NCBI GenBank assembly: GCA_018334735.1
Contig: JAGXLK010000047.1
Span: forward strand, 1-9,878
DNA length: 9,878 nucleotides
Direction of reading: 5' to 3'
Source: Planctomycetota bacterium
Lineage (GTDB): Bacteria; Planctomycetota; Brocadiia; SM23-32
The notes under the pieces were generated by a model, which was not told the DNA's origin, ran no database searches, and saw nothing but the letters and a program-made list of their open reading frames with translations. Numbering within the stretch: the stretch's first letter is position 1; each line of letters starts with the position of its first letter. Below are positions 1-7,665 of this stretch, piece by piece. The translations under genes were made by a program, and so were the position numbers.

Positions 1-263
1 TCATACTTCAAGTGCAGGCTGACAAAGCAGATGCAGCACTGGCGCCGTTCCCGAAGGGCGAACCGGCGTTTTCAGATTCAGAAGACACCGTGTGTACTGA
101 GATCCGCCACTCAATGCAGTGTAACGTTTGTCTGTCGTGTCGTTTAGAATAATACTGCTTTTAGGTTCGTGAGAAATGGGGGTTGGTGTTTATCTGTCGG
201 CGTTGCGTCTGCCTTTTGTCGTATTTATCTTTTGCCGTTGCCGGAGTCATTGCGGCCATGTAG

Positions 264-283
264 CACAGGCTCTCCAGCCTGTG
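264..283. repeat. Perfect 8-bp hairpin, REP-like palindrome
   Basis: CACAGGCT at 264-271 and AGCCTGTG at 276-283 are exact reverse complements around the four-base loop CTCC. No T-run follows on either strand, so it does not look like an intrinsic terminator. A short palindrome of this kind in non-coding DNA is typical of dispersed REP-like elements. With only one copy in the window, its repetitive nature is an inference. Confidence 0.6.
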
Positions 284-339
284 ACCCGGCTCGCAGTCCG
301 GCGCCGTTCGCGGTAATCCCCCTCCTTGCTGTTGGCTTT

Positions 340-366
340 AATCCGCGCAATCTGTGTAATCTGCGG
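340..366. repeat. Three tandem 9-base units
   Basis: Three successive imperfect copies are visible: AATCCGCGC (340-348), AATCTGTGT (349-357) and AATCTGCGG (358-366). All share the core AATCYG. The unit length is a multiple of three, but the surrounding frame does not look like a gene. I read this as intergenic repeat DNA. Confidence 0.55.
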
Positions 367-505
367 ACCAGAAGTCGGTAGTGGGCAGTTGATCGTGGGT
401 CGTTTTCGCGTGTCCTTTCCGCCAGCAGCTCCAATCCCGCGAACGTTGCGAATTATTTGTTTACTGGCACGGTGTGGTTTGGACTGTTGCCGGAAAACGA
501 AGACA

Positions 506-539
506 TATCAAACAGTGATAACGTCAATCAATAATTGAT
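506..539. promoter_or_regulatory. Two adjacent inverted repeats, possible operator
   Basis: TATCA (506-510) and TGATA (516-520) form a dyad around AACAG. Seven bases later ATCAAT (527-532) and ATTGAT (534-539) form a second dyad around a single A. Both lie in the A+T-rich stretch upstream of cas3, where a regulator site would be expected. The shared ATCA/TGAT half-site suggests one protein could bind both. No regulator gene is in the window, so function is an inference. Confidence 0.3.
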
Positions 540-724
540 GGAGAAAAACGATGGGTTGGTTATTATTCCCACTTCGGACATTTTAATTTTTACTTGTAAG
601 ATCTTTTTGTGCAACAGGTTATATTTGTACGTCAAAGAAAGTCTAAAGTGGCATGGTTGTTGCGAAGTCTTACGACAGGAGTGCAGAAATGGATTGACGC
701 CCTTATCGTCAGAAAAGGTTATTT
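540..724 (+). other. A+T-rich upstream region of the cas operon
   Basis: This stretch is distinctly richer in A and T than the genes. It is where the cas operon promoter most likely lies. The 64-codon open frame starting with ATG at 538 has no ribosome binding site, a Cys-rich and unpatterned product, and no recognisable family, so I do not call it a gene. No RNA gene or terminator is evident. Confidence 0.4.
694..724 (+). promoter_or_regulatory. Weak candidate sigma-70-type promoter for cas3
   Basis: TTGACG at 694-699 matches the -35 consensus in five of six positions. The best -10-like hexamer downstream is TTATTT at 719-724, with a 19-base spacer instead of the ideal 17. Transcription would start near 731 and leave a leader of about 145 bases before the preferred cas3 start. 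The long spacing and poor -10 make this tentative. Confidence 0.2.
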
Positions 725-874
725 GTGGATGAGAGTTTGATTTCGTCAGGAGGTGATCTTAAACTTCAGGGCAGATTGAGGAGCGACTTTGGAGCGCACG
801 GCGCCATCCGCAACCGTATATTCCGAGTCTGTTTTGGAATACAACGAGCAACCAGAAGGAAAGGGGTAACGCAG

Positions 875-3532
875 GTGCTGGACCATGGCACGTGGGCGAA
901 ACTTGAGCGGGATGGAGAGGGCAGAGTCACCGATTGGCACCCTTTGGGCCATCATTGCGCCGATGTGGGAGCTGTGACAGAGGCATTGCTCAACAGCGCC
1001 ATCCTCGGCAAACGCCTGGCGCAGCTGATCGGTAGGAATGAACTCTCAAAAGTGCAGGTGGCACGGTTGTCACTGCTTGCTTCGCTGCATGATGCTGGCA
1101 AAGTGAATCACGGATTCCAGGATCGCTGGCAGAAAGACCACGGGCCTTTCATCGGACATGTTCGTCCGTTGGTCGATTTTATGGAGTGGGACGGGGAGGA
1201 AAAGAGCGCCATCATCGAATCCCTGGGATTAGAACAACTGTTCCAGTGGTTCGAGTCCGAAGAGCATTTTATTGCCATGTTACTTGCGACGTTTTGCCAT
1301 CATGGCCGCCCGGAAAAACCGGGACCTGCTTTTCGGCCGGAACTCTGGCGGGCGAATCAGCGACGGGATCCAATGGCGGAGCTCCAGGGCCTGGCCAAAG
1401 CAGCCGCGCAGTGGTTCCCCGAAAGTTTCGAAGAAGACATTCAACCGTTCCCCGGCGCCACGGAATTCCCGCATGCGTTTAACGGCATAGTTACTCTGGC
1501 TGATTGGATCGCTTCCGACTCAACGTTTTTTCCCTTCAGTTCCCCCGGAAAAAAGCGAATAGCCGACGCGCAGGGTTACGCAGACAGGGCGCTACGGAAA
1601 CTTGGGCTTAACCCCACACCGGCCCGAGAAAGCCTCGGGGGCCAGAGGCCGGGCTTTTCGACGGTCTCCGAATATACCCCTCGCCCCATTCAGGCTGCAT
1701 GCATGCAACTTCCCGACCATATCGATGGCAGCCTCACGATTTTGGAGTCAGAGACCGGATCGGGAAAGACAGAAGCTGCACTCGTCCGTTTCGTGCAACT
1801 TTTCCGGGCTGGGCTCGTTGACGGGATGTATTTTGCATTGCCCACCCGCACGGCAGCCACCCAACTTCACGGACGTGTCGTCGAAGCCATGGAACGCGCA
1901 TTCCCGGATTCCCATAGCCGACCACCGGTTGTTCTGGCTGTCCCCCGTTACCTTTCCGTTGACAGAATGAGAGGACGGCGTCTGGCGCCCTTTCACGTTT
2001 TGTGGGACGACAACGAAAATGACCGCTGGAAATACCGCGGATGGGCGGCCGAAAATTCAAAAAGATATCTTGCCGGGGCAGTTGCAGTTGGCACGATCGA
2101 TCAGGTGTTGCTTTCTTGTTTGCAGGCGAAACATTCCCATCTGCGCGCTTCAGCTCTAATGCGACACTTGCTCGTCGTGGATGAGGTGCATGCCTCGGAC
2201 GTTTACATGGGCCGACTTCTTGAAGAAGTTCTGGATTATCATCTCAAAGCAGGTGGCCACGCATTGCTTATGTCGGCTACGCTCGGCAGCGCTGCCAGGA
2301 GTACGTTCATCGGGGAAAAAGCTGTCCCGGTATCTGGGTGCGAGGAGGCGAAGACTCTTTCTTATCCGTTTGTTGTTCAAGTTACTTCAGACCGCGAAAA
2401 AAGCCAGAGCCTTTCTCCTCGCACCAGGAAAAGCAAAAAAGAAGTCCATATTGAGATCTCCCCGGCAGCTGTGCATCCCGAGAAAATAGCCCGTTTGGCC
2501 CTCGATGCAGCGGAGCAGGGAGCACGCGTCTTGATTGTGCGCAACACGGTGGCCGATTGCGTCAGAACCCAATTGGCTCTGGAGTGGCTCTCCAAAAAGC
2601 CGTCGTCTCTTTTTCGCGCTGGCGGAATTATAGCACCGCACCACGCCCGTTTTGCCGTTCCTGACCGTGAGAAGTTGGATACGTCTCTGGAGGAAGTTCT
2701 CGGCAAAAAGGGTATTGCCGATGGAATTGTCGTAGCAGCCACTCAGACGGTGGAACAGAGCCTCGATCTGGACGCCGATCTCATGCTGAGCGACCTCTGC
2801 CCGGCGGACGTTTTACTGCAGCGCTTAGGGCGTCTCCACCGTCACCCCGAGACACGAACTGTCGAGGATCGCCCATCTCACTTCCGGGAACCTCACCTGG
2901 TTCTGCTGGTTCCGGAGGAGCGCTCTCTTGCTGAACATATTTCTCTCAAAGGCTCTTCCGGAGGCCAAGCGTTCGGTCCACATGGTTTAGGCACCGTCTA
3001 CAAAGATCTGCGAGTTCTGGAAGCCACCTGGCGATTCGCCGAAAGTTCCAACCGCTGGGTAATCCCCGATATGAACCGGGAAATCGTGGAATCAACAACT
3101 CATCCCGAGATACTGAAACAGATCGTCAAGGACGGGGGCGATATGTGGTTGCAGCATCAGAACTACATTCGCGGCCTTCGCAGTGCCCATATCTCTCACG
3201 CGGGCCTGGTCCTTCTCCCGCGGGATAAGCCTTTTGGAACGGAAGGCTTTTCGTCGGAACTCGACGATCAGCTCCAGACGCGGCTTGGTTTGAACGATCG
3301 ACGGGCCATATTATCGGATCCTGTTGTGGGCCCTTTCGGTGAAGAAATTACCGAATTCACCATACCTGGGCATCTGGTTCGGACGGAGGAGCAGAGCGAT
3401 CATGAAATTGCGGATTTCGTCAACGACGGAGAGAAACTGACATTCAATTACTGCGGCACAGAATACATCTACGATCGGCTTGGCCTCCGGCTGGCCGATG
3501 CAAACTACGGAGAGGAGTTAAATGATGAATGA
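875..3532 (+). CDS. cas3: Cas3 helicase-nuclease, type I-E
   Basis: Cas3 is recruited by target-bound Cascade, then nicks, unwinds and degrades the DNA. I prefer the GTG at 875, which follows an AAGGAAAGGGG purine run by eight bases and gives 885 residues, against 888 for E. coli Cas3. The frame extends up to a GTG at 725, which would add 50 unpatterned residues. In the 885-residue numbering, the HD nuclease comes first: H27, LHDAGK (H72, D73, K76), H95, CHHGR (H142, H143) and LADW (D210). The superfamily 2 helicase follows: Walker A ETGSGKT (293-299), the ALPTRTAATQ motif (321-330), DEVH (436-439), SAT (467-469), QTVEQSLDLD (624-633) and QRLGRLHRH (649-657). All nuclease and helicase motifs look intact. 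The last roughly 150 residues are the C-terminal domain. It overlaps casA by 11 bases. Confidence 0.96.
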   Translation: MLDHGTWAKLERDGEGRVTDWHPLGHHCADVGAVTEALLNSAILGKRLAQLIGRNELSKVQVARLSLLASLHDAGKVNHGFQDRWQKDHGPFIGHVRPLVDFMEWDGEEKSAIIESLGLEQLFQWFESEEHFIAMLLATFCHHGRPEKPGPAFRPELWRANQRRDPMAELQGLAKAAAQWFPESFEEDIQPFPGATEFPHAFNGIVTLADWIASDSTFFPFSSPGKKRIADAQGYADRALRKLGLNPTPARESLGGQRPGFSTVSEYTPRPIQAACMQLPDHIDGSLTILESETGSGKTEAALVRFVQLFRAGLVDGMYFALPTRTAATQLHGRVVEAMERAFPDSHSRPPVVLAVPRYLSVDRMRGRRLAPFHVLWDDNENDRWKYRGWAAENSKRYLAGAVAVGTIDQVLLSCLQAKHSHLRASALMRHLLVVDEVHASDVYMGRLLEEVLDYHLKAGGHALLMSATLGSAARSTFIGEKAVPVSGCEEAKTLSYPFVVQVTSDREKSQSLSPRTRKSKKEVHIEISPAAVHPEKIARLALDAAEQGARVLIVRNTVADCVRTQLALEWLSKKPSSLFRAGGIIAPHHARFAVPDREKLDTSLEEVLGKKGIADGIVVAATQTVEQSLDLDADLMLSDLCPADVLLQRLGRLHRHPETRTVEDRPSHFREPHLVLLVPEERSLAEHISLKGSSGGQAFGPHGLGTVYKDLRVLEATWRFAESSNRWVIPDMNREIVESTTHPEILKQIVKDGGDMWLQHQNYIRGLRSAHISHAGLVLLPRDKPFGTEGFSSELDDQLQTRLGLNDRRAILSDPVVGPFGEEITEFTIPGHLVRTEEQSDHEIADFVNDGEKLTFNYCGTEYIYDRLGLRLADANYGEELNDE

Positions 3533-5096
3533 TATCTTGCAGTATAACCTTGTGCGCGAAAGTCTTCTGAAGGTTCGTCGAGCTGATGGGCGTCGGGAAT
3601 CCGTTTCATTGACACAGGTGTTTTCGGGTTTGGCTGACGGAAACATTGTGTCTTTCGAAGCGCTTCAACCGCACCAAAAGCAGCCATGGTATTGTTTCCT
3701 CGTGCAGCTGGCCGTCATTGCGCTATCCCGGGACGACCGATCACAGTTACCGGTAAGCCCTGAAGTATGGGAGGAATTGCTTCTCAATCTCACGAACGGA
3801 AAAAAAGCTCCGTGGAGTTTGATCGTGGAGGACATCTCTCTTCCGGCTTTTATGCAACCACCGGTCCCGGAATCTTCCCTTGAAGACGCAAAATATAAGC
3901 CGGACGTGGCGACGCCCGACGAACTGGATATTCTGATAACTTCCAAAAACCACGATTTGAAGCAACACCGGATCAGCAGTCCGCGCCCGGAACACTGGAT
4001 CTATGCTCTTGTTGCCCTCCAGACTCTGGAAGGTTTTCTGGGACGTGGCAATTACGGTATCGTACGCATGAACGGAGGATTCGGAAACCGCCCTTTTGTT
4101 GCCATCACGTCCGAATTCGGCTGGTCAGCCCGTTTTCGGCGCGATGTATCGGTTCTTCTGCAGGCCCGGAAAGAGATCCTGAATCAGTACGGTTACGATG
4201 ACTCGGGGCACGCTCTGTTGTGGCTTCTCCCCTGGGACGGTGCGAAGACGAGCGGGATCCCTCTCGAGGAATGCGACCCGCTTTTCATAGAAATCTGTCG
4301 CCGTATTCGCTTCAGAAGCGAAAATACACAAATAAAGTGTTATCGGGCGAATACAAAGGGCACGCGTGTCAGCGCTCCCGATGAACTCAACGGAGTGACC
4401 GGAGATCCCTGGACCCCCATTGATATTTCGGACGCCAAGGCTTTGACGGTAGGGGGTAACGGTTTTTCATACCAGCTTTTACATGACATTTTGCTGTCGG
4501 ACGAATATGCGCAGTGTGCTGCAATGAAGCCCACCCAAAAAGAGAAGGATGGAGGATTTTTGATTGCTACCACCCTCGTGCGCGGGCAAGGTAAGACAGA
4601 AGGCTTTCACCATCGCGTCGTGCCGATTCCCCCACATGCGACGAAACTGTTCTCATCTGTCTCGGAGCGAGAAAAACTGGGCAAAATTGCCGCCGAAAGA
4701 ATTGACACTGCGGAAACTGTTCAGCGCAACATACTCTATCCCGCACTCCGGTCCCTGCTGAGCGCCGGCAGCGACGAAAATGTTGACTCTGAAAAGATTC
4801 AGCCTGGTATGCGCTCTTTTGACGCGGCGGTCGATGCTGTTTTCTTTGAAGATCTTTGGGAATCCCTCAAGATCCCGCGAGAAAAAGCAAGACGACAGTG
4901 GCAGGAAAGACTATACGAATTTGCTCGCGATGAACTGGAAAAATCCATCGAGAGTACACCTCTGCCTTCCATGCGACGTTACCGTGCCATCAGCACCGCG
5001 CGGTCTATCTTTTACGGAAATGCCCGACGCCAACTCTCAGCCCTTTTCCCTCAAGACCAAACGGAGGAATCTCATGAGCAACTCGCAGGCTGCTGA
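3522..5096 (+). CDS. casA: Cas8e (CasA/Cse1), Cascade large subunit
   Basis: The large subunit of type I-E Cascade recognises the PAM, helps open the target and recruits Cas3. The product is 524 residues, against 502 in E. coli. Identification rests on position between cas3 and casB, on length, and on family-like motifs: an N-terminal YNLVRESLLKV strand, LPAFMQPPVPES (107-118), SKNHD (141-145), and MNGGFGNRPFV (183-193). The last may correspond to the glycine-loop region that contacts the PAM in E. coli CasA; that alignment is my inference. The CxCC zinc-site cluster of E. coli CasA is absent. The start is one of two consecutive ATGs (3522 or 3525) after GGAGAGGAG, and 3525 has the more usual spacing. 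The gene begins inside the end of cas3 and ends 23 bases inside casB. It is the least conserved Cas protein here. Confidence 0.88.
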   Translation: MMNDILQYNLVRESLLKVRRADGRRESVSLTQVFSGLADGNIVSFEALQPHQKQPWYCFLVQLAVIALSRDDRSQLPVSPEVWEELLLNLTNGKKAPWSLIVEDISLPAFMQPPVPESSLEDAKYKPDVATPDELDILITSKNHDLKQHRISSPRPEHWIYALVALQTLEGFLGRGNYGIVRMNGGFGNRPFVAITSEFGWSARFRRDVSVLLQARKEILNQYGYDDSGHALLWLLPWDGAKTSGIPLEECDPLFIEICRRIRFRSENTQIKCYRANTKGTRVSAPDELNGVTGDPWTPIDISDAKALTVGGNGFSYQLLHDILLSDEYAQCAAMKPTQKEKDGGFLIATTLVRGQGKTEGFHHRVVPIPPHATKLFSSVSEREKLGKIAAERIDTAETVQRNILYPALRSLLSAGSDENVDSEKIQPGMRSFDAAVDAVFFEDLWESLKIPREKARRQWQERLYEFARDELEKSIESTPLPSMRRYRAISTARSIFYGNARRQLSALFPQDQTEESHEQLAGC

Positions 5097-5622
5097 ACCG
5101 GCCGCCGAAGAAGAACTTTCACTCACGCAAGTTGTGGGGAAACTTGCGCATGCGATTGATACCCAACTTGGCACCGGACAGGTTGCCGAATTGCGCCGAG
5201 TCTCCCCGGACGAGCCCTACTCGCCGACGCTCTGGAAGCTCCTGCTCTCCAGCGTCCCTAAACGCTTCACCAGCGGCGCCGAACAAGAGAAAAAAGAAGC
5301 GCGTTGGGGCGCTCTATTGATGGGAATGGCCATCACGGCGGGACTTCACGATCCGCATGTGCCCCTGGGAAAAGCCCTCGCCCTCGCCGGATGGTCCGAA
5401 CTGCGTTTCGTCCGACTTATGCGGGATCAAGAGGAAAGTCTCGTCGAACGAGTGCGGCGCCTCGCACACTATCTGAACAGCAAATCGCAGGCGGCCAACT
5501 GGACCGATGTCGCTCGCCTGCTCCTGAATCAGGAAGGCGAATGGGCGGAACGCCACCGCGTCGATATATCCCGGAGCTATTACTCCACCCTCTACCAGCA
5601 GAAACAATCGGAAAACGAATAA
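5074..5622 (+). CDS. casB: Cse2 (CasB), Cascade small subunit
   Basis: Cse2 is the small, helical subunit present as a dimer in the belly of Cascade, where it helps hold the target and displaced strands. The protein has 182 residues, against about 160 in E. coli. Visible family features are a Trp-containing helix (PTLWKLLLSS, 51-60), the GALLMGMA helix (79-86), the conserved GWSELRFVRLMRDQ core (106-119), the basic VERVRRLAHYL helix (124-134) and a C-terminal SYYSTLYQQ segment. The N-terminus carries an acidic, Ala-rich tail (residues 6-14). The start is ATG 5074, six bases after GGAGG. The frame runs further upstream, but that part lies inside casA. The 23-base overlap with casA suggests coupled translation. 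Confidence 0.92.
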   Translation: MSNSQAAEPAAEEELSLTQVVGKLAHAIDTQLGTGQVAELRRVSPDEPYSPTLWKLLLSSVPKRFTSGAEQEKKEARWGALLMGMAITAGLHDPHVPLGKALALAGWSELRFVRLMRDQEESLVERVRRLAHYLNSKSQAANWTDVARLLLNQEGEWAERHRVDISRSYYSTLYQQKQSENE

Positions 5623-5623
5623 A

Positions 5624-5651
5624 TTTTCTTTTTTTGACTTGGAGGTACATT
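5624..5651 (+). promoter_or_regulatory. U-rich leader and strong RBS of cas7e
   Basis: The only real gap between genes in the operon carries a pyrimidine run, TTTTCTTTTTTT (5624-5635), followed by GGAGG (5641-5645) six bases before the cas7e ATG. A U-rich stretch just upstream of a Shine-Dalgarno often aids ribosome binding through protein S1. This would suit the subunit needed in the most copies in Cascade. The functional reading is an inference. Confidence 0.4.
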
Positions 5652-6920
5652 ATGTCTGATGCAAGATTTCTTCAGTTCCATACGCTCACGTCCTACCCCG
5701 GAGCTCTTTTGAATCGTGACGACGCCGGCTTTGCCAAACGACTCCCTTTTGGCGGCGCCACCCGCACGCGGGTCTCATCCCAGTGCCTGAAATATCACTG
5801 GCGCAACTATGATGGCGAACACGCGCTGTACAACATGGATGTCCCACGGTCGATTCGCTCGCGCCGGACGTTCAAACAGCTCGTGGCTGACCCCCTGGTC
5901 GAAGAGGGATACCCTCCCAGAATCGTGGGATGCGTCGTTAAATCCCTCAAAGACCGTATTCTCTCCGACGATAACCCCAGCAAACCCGACAACAAAAAGA
6001 TCATGAACGGCGACATGGATCTGGAGGAAGCTCTCGAAACAAGCCAGGTGACGATCCTTGGCGAGCCCGAAATACGGTACCTCAAGCAACTCAGCCGGCA
6101 AATCATGAACGATTTGAAGGAGGAAGTCGGTCTCCTCTGGACCGATCCCGACACGGAACCGTCCAAGGAACAAACCGACGCCGTTCATGCCGCCTGTAAG
6201 GATATCTCCAAAGGCGATCTGAAGAAAAACCTCAAGGGACTCGCCCGGGCCACGGGGGTGGATGCGGCCATGTTCGGCCGAATGGCCACCAGCGATGCTC
6301 TTGCGCGCGGCGACGCCGCCGTTCACGTCGCCCATGCTTTCACAACGCATGCTGAAGAGAGCGAAAGCGATTATTTCTCGGCGGTCGACGAGTTGAAAGC
6401 AGCCGATGCCGAGGGTGAGCTTGGCAGCGGACATATCAATACCAGCGAACTCAACAGCGGATTGTTCTACGGATACGTCGTGATTGATGTCCCATTGTTG
6501 GTTTCAAATCTGGAAGGGTGTAAAAGACAAGATTGGGCCAGTGCGGACCGGACTCTTGCCGCAGAAGTGACCGGGCGACTGACACACATCATGGCGACTG
6601 TCTCTCCAGGGGCCAAGCTCGGGTCGACCGCGCCTTATTCGTGGTCGGAATGTGTTTTGATTGAAGCCGGGACAAGCCAGCCTCGAACCCTGGCAAATGC
6701 CTTCCGCAGTCCCGTCGATAAACAACCGGATGTGCTGCAAAACTCATATCAATCCCTCGCACGCCATATTAGCGATCTGGACCAAATGTACGGGAAAAAC
6801 TCCGATCGCTGCCTGGCCGGCACAGGCCCTATCGATACTCTTGCCGAAGCGACAGGAGTAACATCGACGGTCTCGTTGCCGGATGCCGCGGAATGGGTCG
6901 CTCAAAAGGTCAGGAGGTGA
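5652..6920 (+). CDS. cas7e: Cas7e (CasC/Cse4), Cascade backbone subunit
   Basis: Cas7e is an RRM-fold protein that forms the six-copy backbone of Cascade along the guide RNA. The product is 422 residues, against 363 in E. coli. Strong family motifs are LQFHTLTSYPGALLNRDD (7-24), FGGATRTRVSSQCLK (33-47), AMFGRMATSD (206-215), AHAFTTH (227-233), DYFSAVDEL (240-248), INTSELNSGLFYGY (262-275) and PGAKLGSTAPYS (319-330). The segment from about 55 to 200 is longer than in E. coli and is charged, so it probably holds most of the extra length. The start is ATG 5652, six bases after GGAGG. The open frame extends upstream through casB, but that part has no Cas7 similarity. A 29-base T-rich gap precedes the gene, the only sizeable spacer in the operon. 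Confidence 0.96.
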   Translation: MSDARFLQFHTLTSYPGALLNRDDAGFAKRLPFGGATRTRVSSQCLKYHWRNYDGEHALYNMDVPRSIRSRRTFKQLVADPLVEEGYPPRIVGCVVKSLKDRILSDDNPSKPDNKKIMNGDMDLEEALETSQVTILGEPEIRYLKQLSRQIMNDLKEEVGLLWTDPDTEPSKEQTDAVHAACKDISKGDLKKNLKGLARATGVDAAMFGRMATSDALARGDAAVHVAHAFTTHAEESESDYFSAVDELKAADAEGELGSGHINTSELNSGLFYGYVVIDVPLLVSNLEGCKRQDWASADRTLAAEVTGRLTHIMATVSPGAKLGSTAPYSWSECVLIEAGTSQPRTLANAFRSPVDKQPDVLQNSYQSLARHISDLDQMYGKNSDRCLAGTGPIDTLAEATGVTSTVSLPDAAEWVAQKVRR

Positions 6921-6924
6921 AACT

Positions 6925-7665
6925 GTGGATATCTTATTGCTCCGATTTGACGCGCCCCTCATCAGTTTCGGGGCACCCATTGTGGATAACCGGGGAGAAA
7001 TTCAACCATACCCGGCCCTCTCCATGTTGTGCGGAATGCTGGGGAATGCCCTCGGTTACGACCACAGCGAGACGAACCGCCTCCAACGGCTTCAAGAACG
7101 CCTCCAGTACGCCTCCCGGCAAGATAAGGCGGGTGAACGGATCCGCGATTACCAGACCGTGGATCTGGGTCAGGAGTTCATGTCCGACAGCCGAGCCTGG
7201 ACCACCCGCGGCAAGCTCGAAGAACGGAAAGGGGGAAGCGCAAGCTCGGGCACCCATATCCGGCTGCGTGATTACTGGGCCGATTCCATTCATACGGTGG
7301 CCCTGACACTTCAACCGGCCGACGAAGCACCGACCATGGATGAGGTCGCCGAAGCAATCCGAAAGCCGGAGCGACCTCTGTTCATCGGTCGCAAAACCTG
7401 TCTTCCCGCAACTCCCATTTTGCTTGAGAAGACGGACACGAAAACGCTACGGCAGGCGCTGAAACACGCGCCTGTTCCCCCGGAGACAGAGGTATCACCG
7501 CAGCCCAGGGCGTGGTGGCCTTCAGAGGCCCATTCCGACGATCCCAACGCGCTGAGCCAACCGGTAACCGATGCTCGTGATTGGGAAAATCAAATCCACG
7601 TTGGAGAACGCTGGATTGCATCCGGCCAAATAAAGCTTATTTCAAAGGAGAAAGAGGATGCCTGA
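6925..7665 (+). CDS. cas5e: Cas5e (CasD), Cascade 5'-handle-binding subunit
   Basis: Cas5e caps one end of Cascade and holds the 5' handle of the guide RNA. The start is GTG 6925, seven bases after AGGAGG; the Shine-Dalgarno region overlaps the cas7e stop codon. The product is 246 residues, against 224 in E. coli. The N-terminal RRM strand MDILLLRFDAPLISFG is classic for Cas5. It is followed by PYPALSMLCGMLGNALGYDH (28-47), the counterpart of the usual SGVIGLLAAALG segment. Further motifs are DYQTVDLGQ (75-83), GTHIRLRDYWAD (109-120) and RPLFIGRKTCLPATP (150-164), the last being the conserved C-terminal half signature. Four bases separate it from cas7e and it overlaps cas6e by eight bases. 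The DYQTVDLG and WTTRG segments suggest the branch of Cas5e that pairs with this divergent Cas8e. Confidence 0.95.
   Translation: MDILLLRFDAPLISFGAPIVDNRGEIQPYPALSMLCGMLGNALGYDHSETNRLQRLQERLQYASRQDKAGERIRDYQTVDLGQEFMSDSRAWTTRGKLEERKGGSASSGTHIRLRDYWADSIHTVALTLQPADEAPTMDEVAEAIRKPERPLFIGRKTCLPATPILLEKTDTKTLRQALKHAPVPPETEVSPQPRAWWPSEAHSDDPNALSQPVTDARDWENQIHVGERWIASGQIKLISKEKEDA

Larger units (their letters stand above)
153..505. other. Intergenic repeat-like DNA, no gene seen
   Basis: I see no convincing gene here. The short open frames on both strands have no good ribosome binding site and no recognisable protein. The stretch contains a perfect hairpin at 264-283 and three tandem 9-base units at 340-366, listed separately. 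The following segment (about 368-405) is low in complexity, rich in G and T, and repeats GTGGG-like words. Together these resemble decayed interspersed intergenic repeats rather than coding DNA. The view that such repeats occur in Verrucomicrobiota-like genomes is recollection and was not checked. The G+C content looks higher here than in the A+T-rich stretch that follows. Confidence 0.5.

Noticed and set aside
3..152. Open frame entering from the left edge, ending in TAA at 150-152
   Set aside because: It could be the tail of an upstream gene, but only 49 codons are visible, another frame is equally open, and no family is recognisable.
1..186. Minus-strand open frame ending in a stop at 1-3
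   Set aside because: It has no ATG, no ribosome binding site and no recognisable product.
538..732. Small plus-strand ORF before cas3
   Set aside because: No Shine-Dalgarno sequence, an A+T-rich promoter-like setting and a product with no pattern make it more likely non-coding.
4780..5073. Upstream extension of casB within casA
   Set aside because: This part reads casA in another frame, lacks Cse2 similarity, and ATG 5074 has a well-placed GGAGG.
5611..5635. GAAAA/TTTTC stem followed by a T-run after casB, like a terminator
   Set aside because: The stem is almost all A-T pairs with an eight-base loop and lies within an operon whose downstream genes are needed. It is too weak to call.
5304..5651. 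Upstream extension of cas7e within casB
   Set aside because: The Arg/Pro-rich product is an out-of-frame reading of casB, and the Cas7 fold begins just after ATG 5652.
5775..6434. Long minus-strand open frame (219 codons) opposite cas7e
   Set aside because: It lies wholly inside a well-supported gene and has no motif or ribosome binding site of its own.
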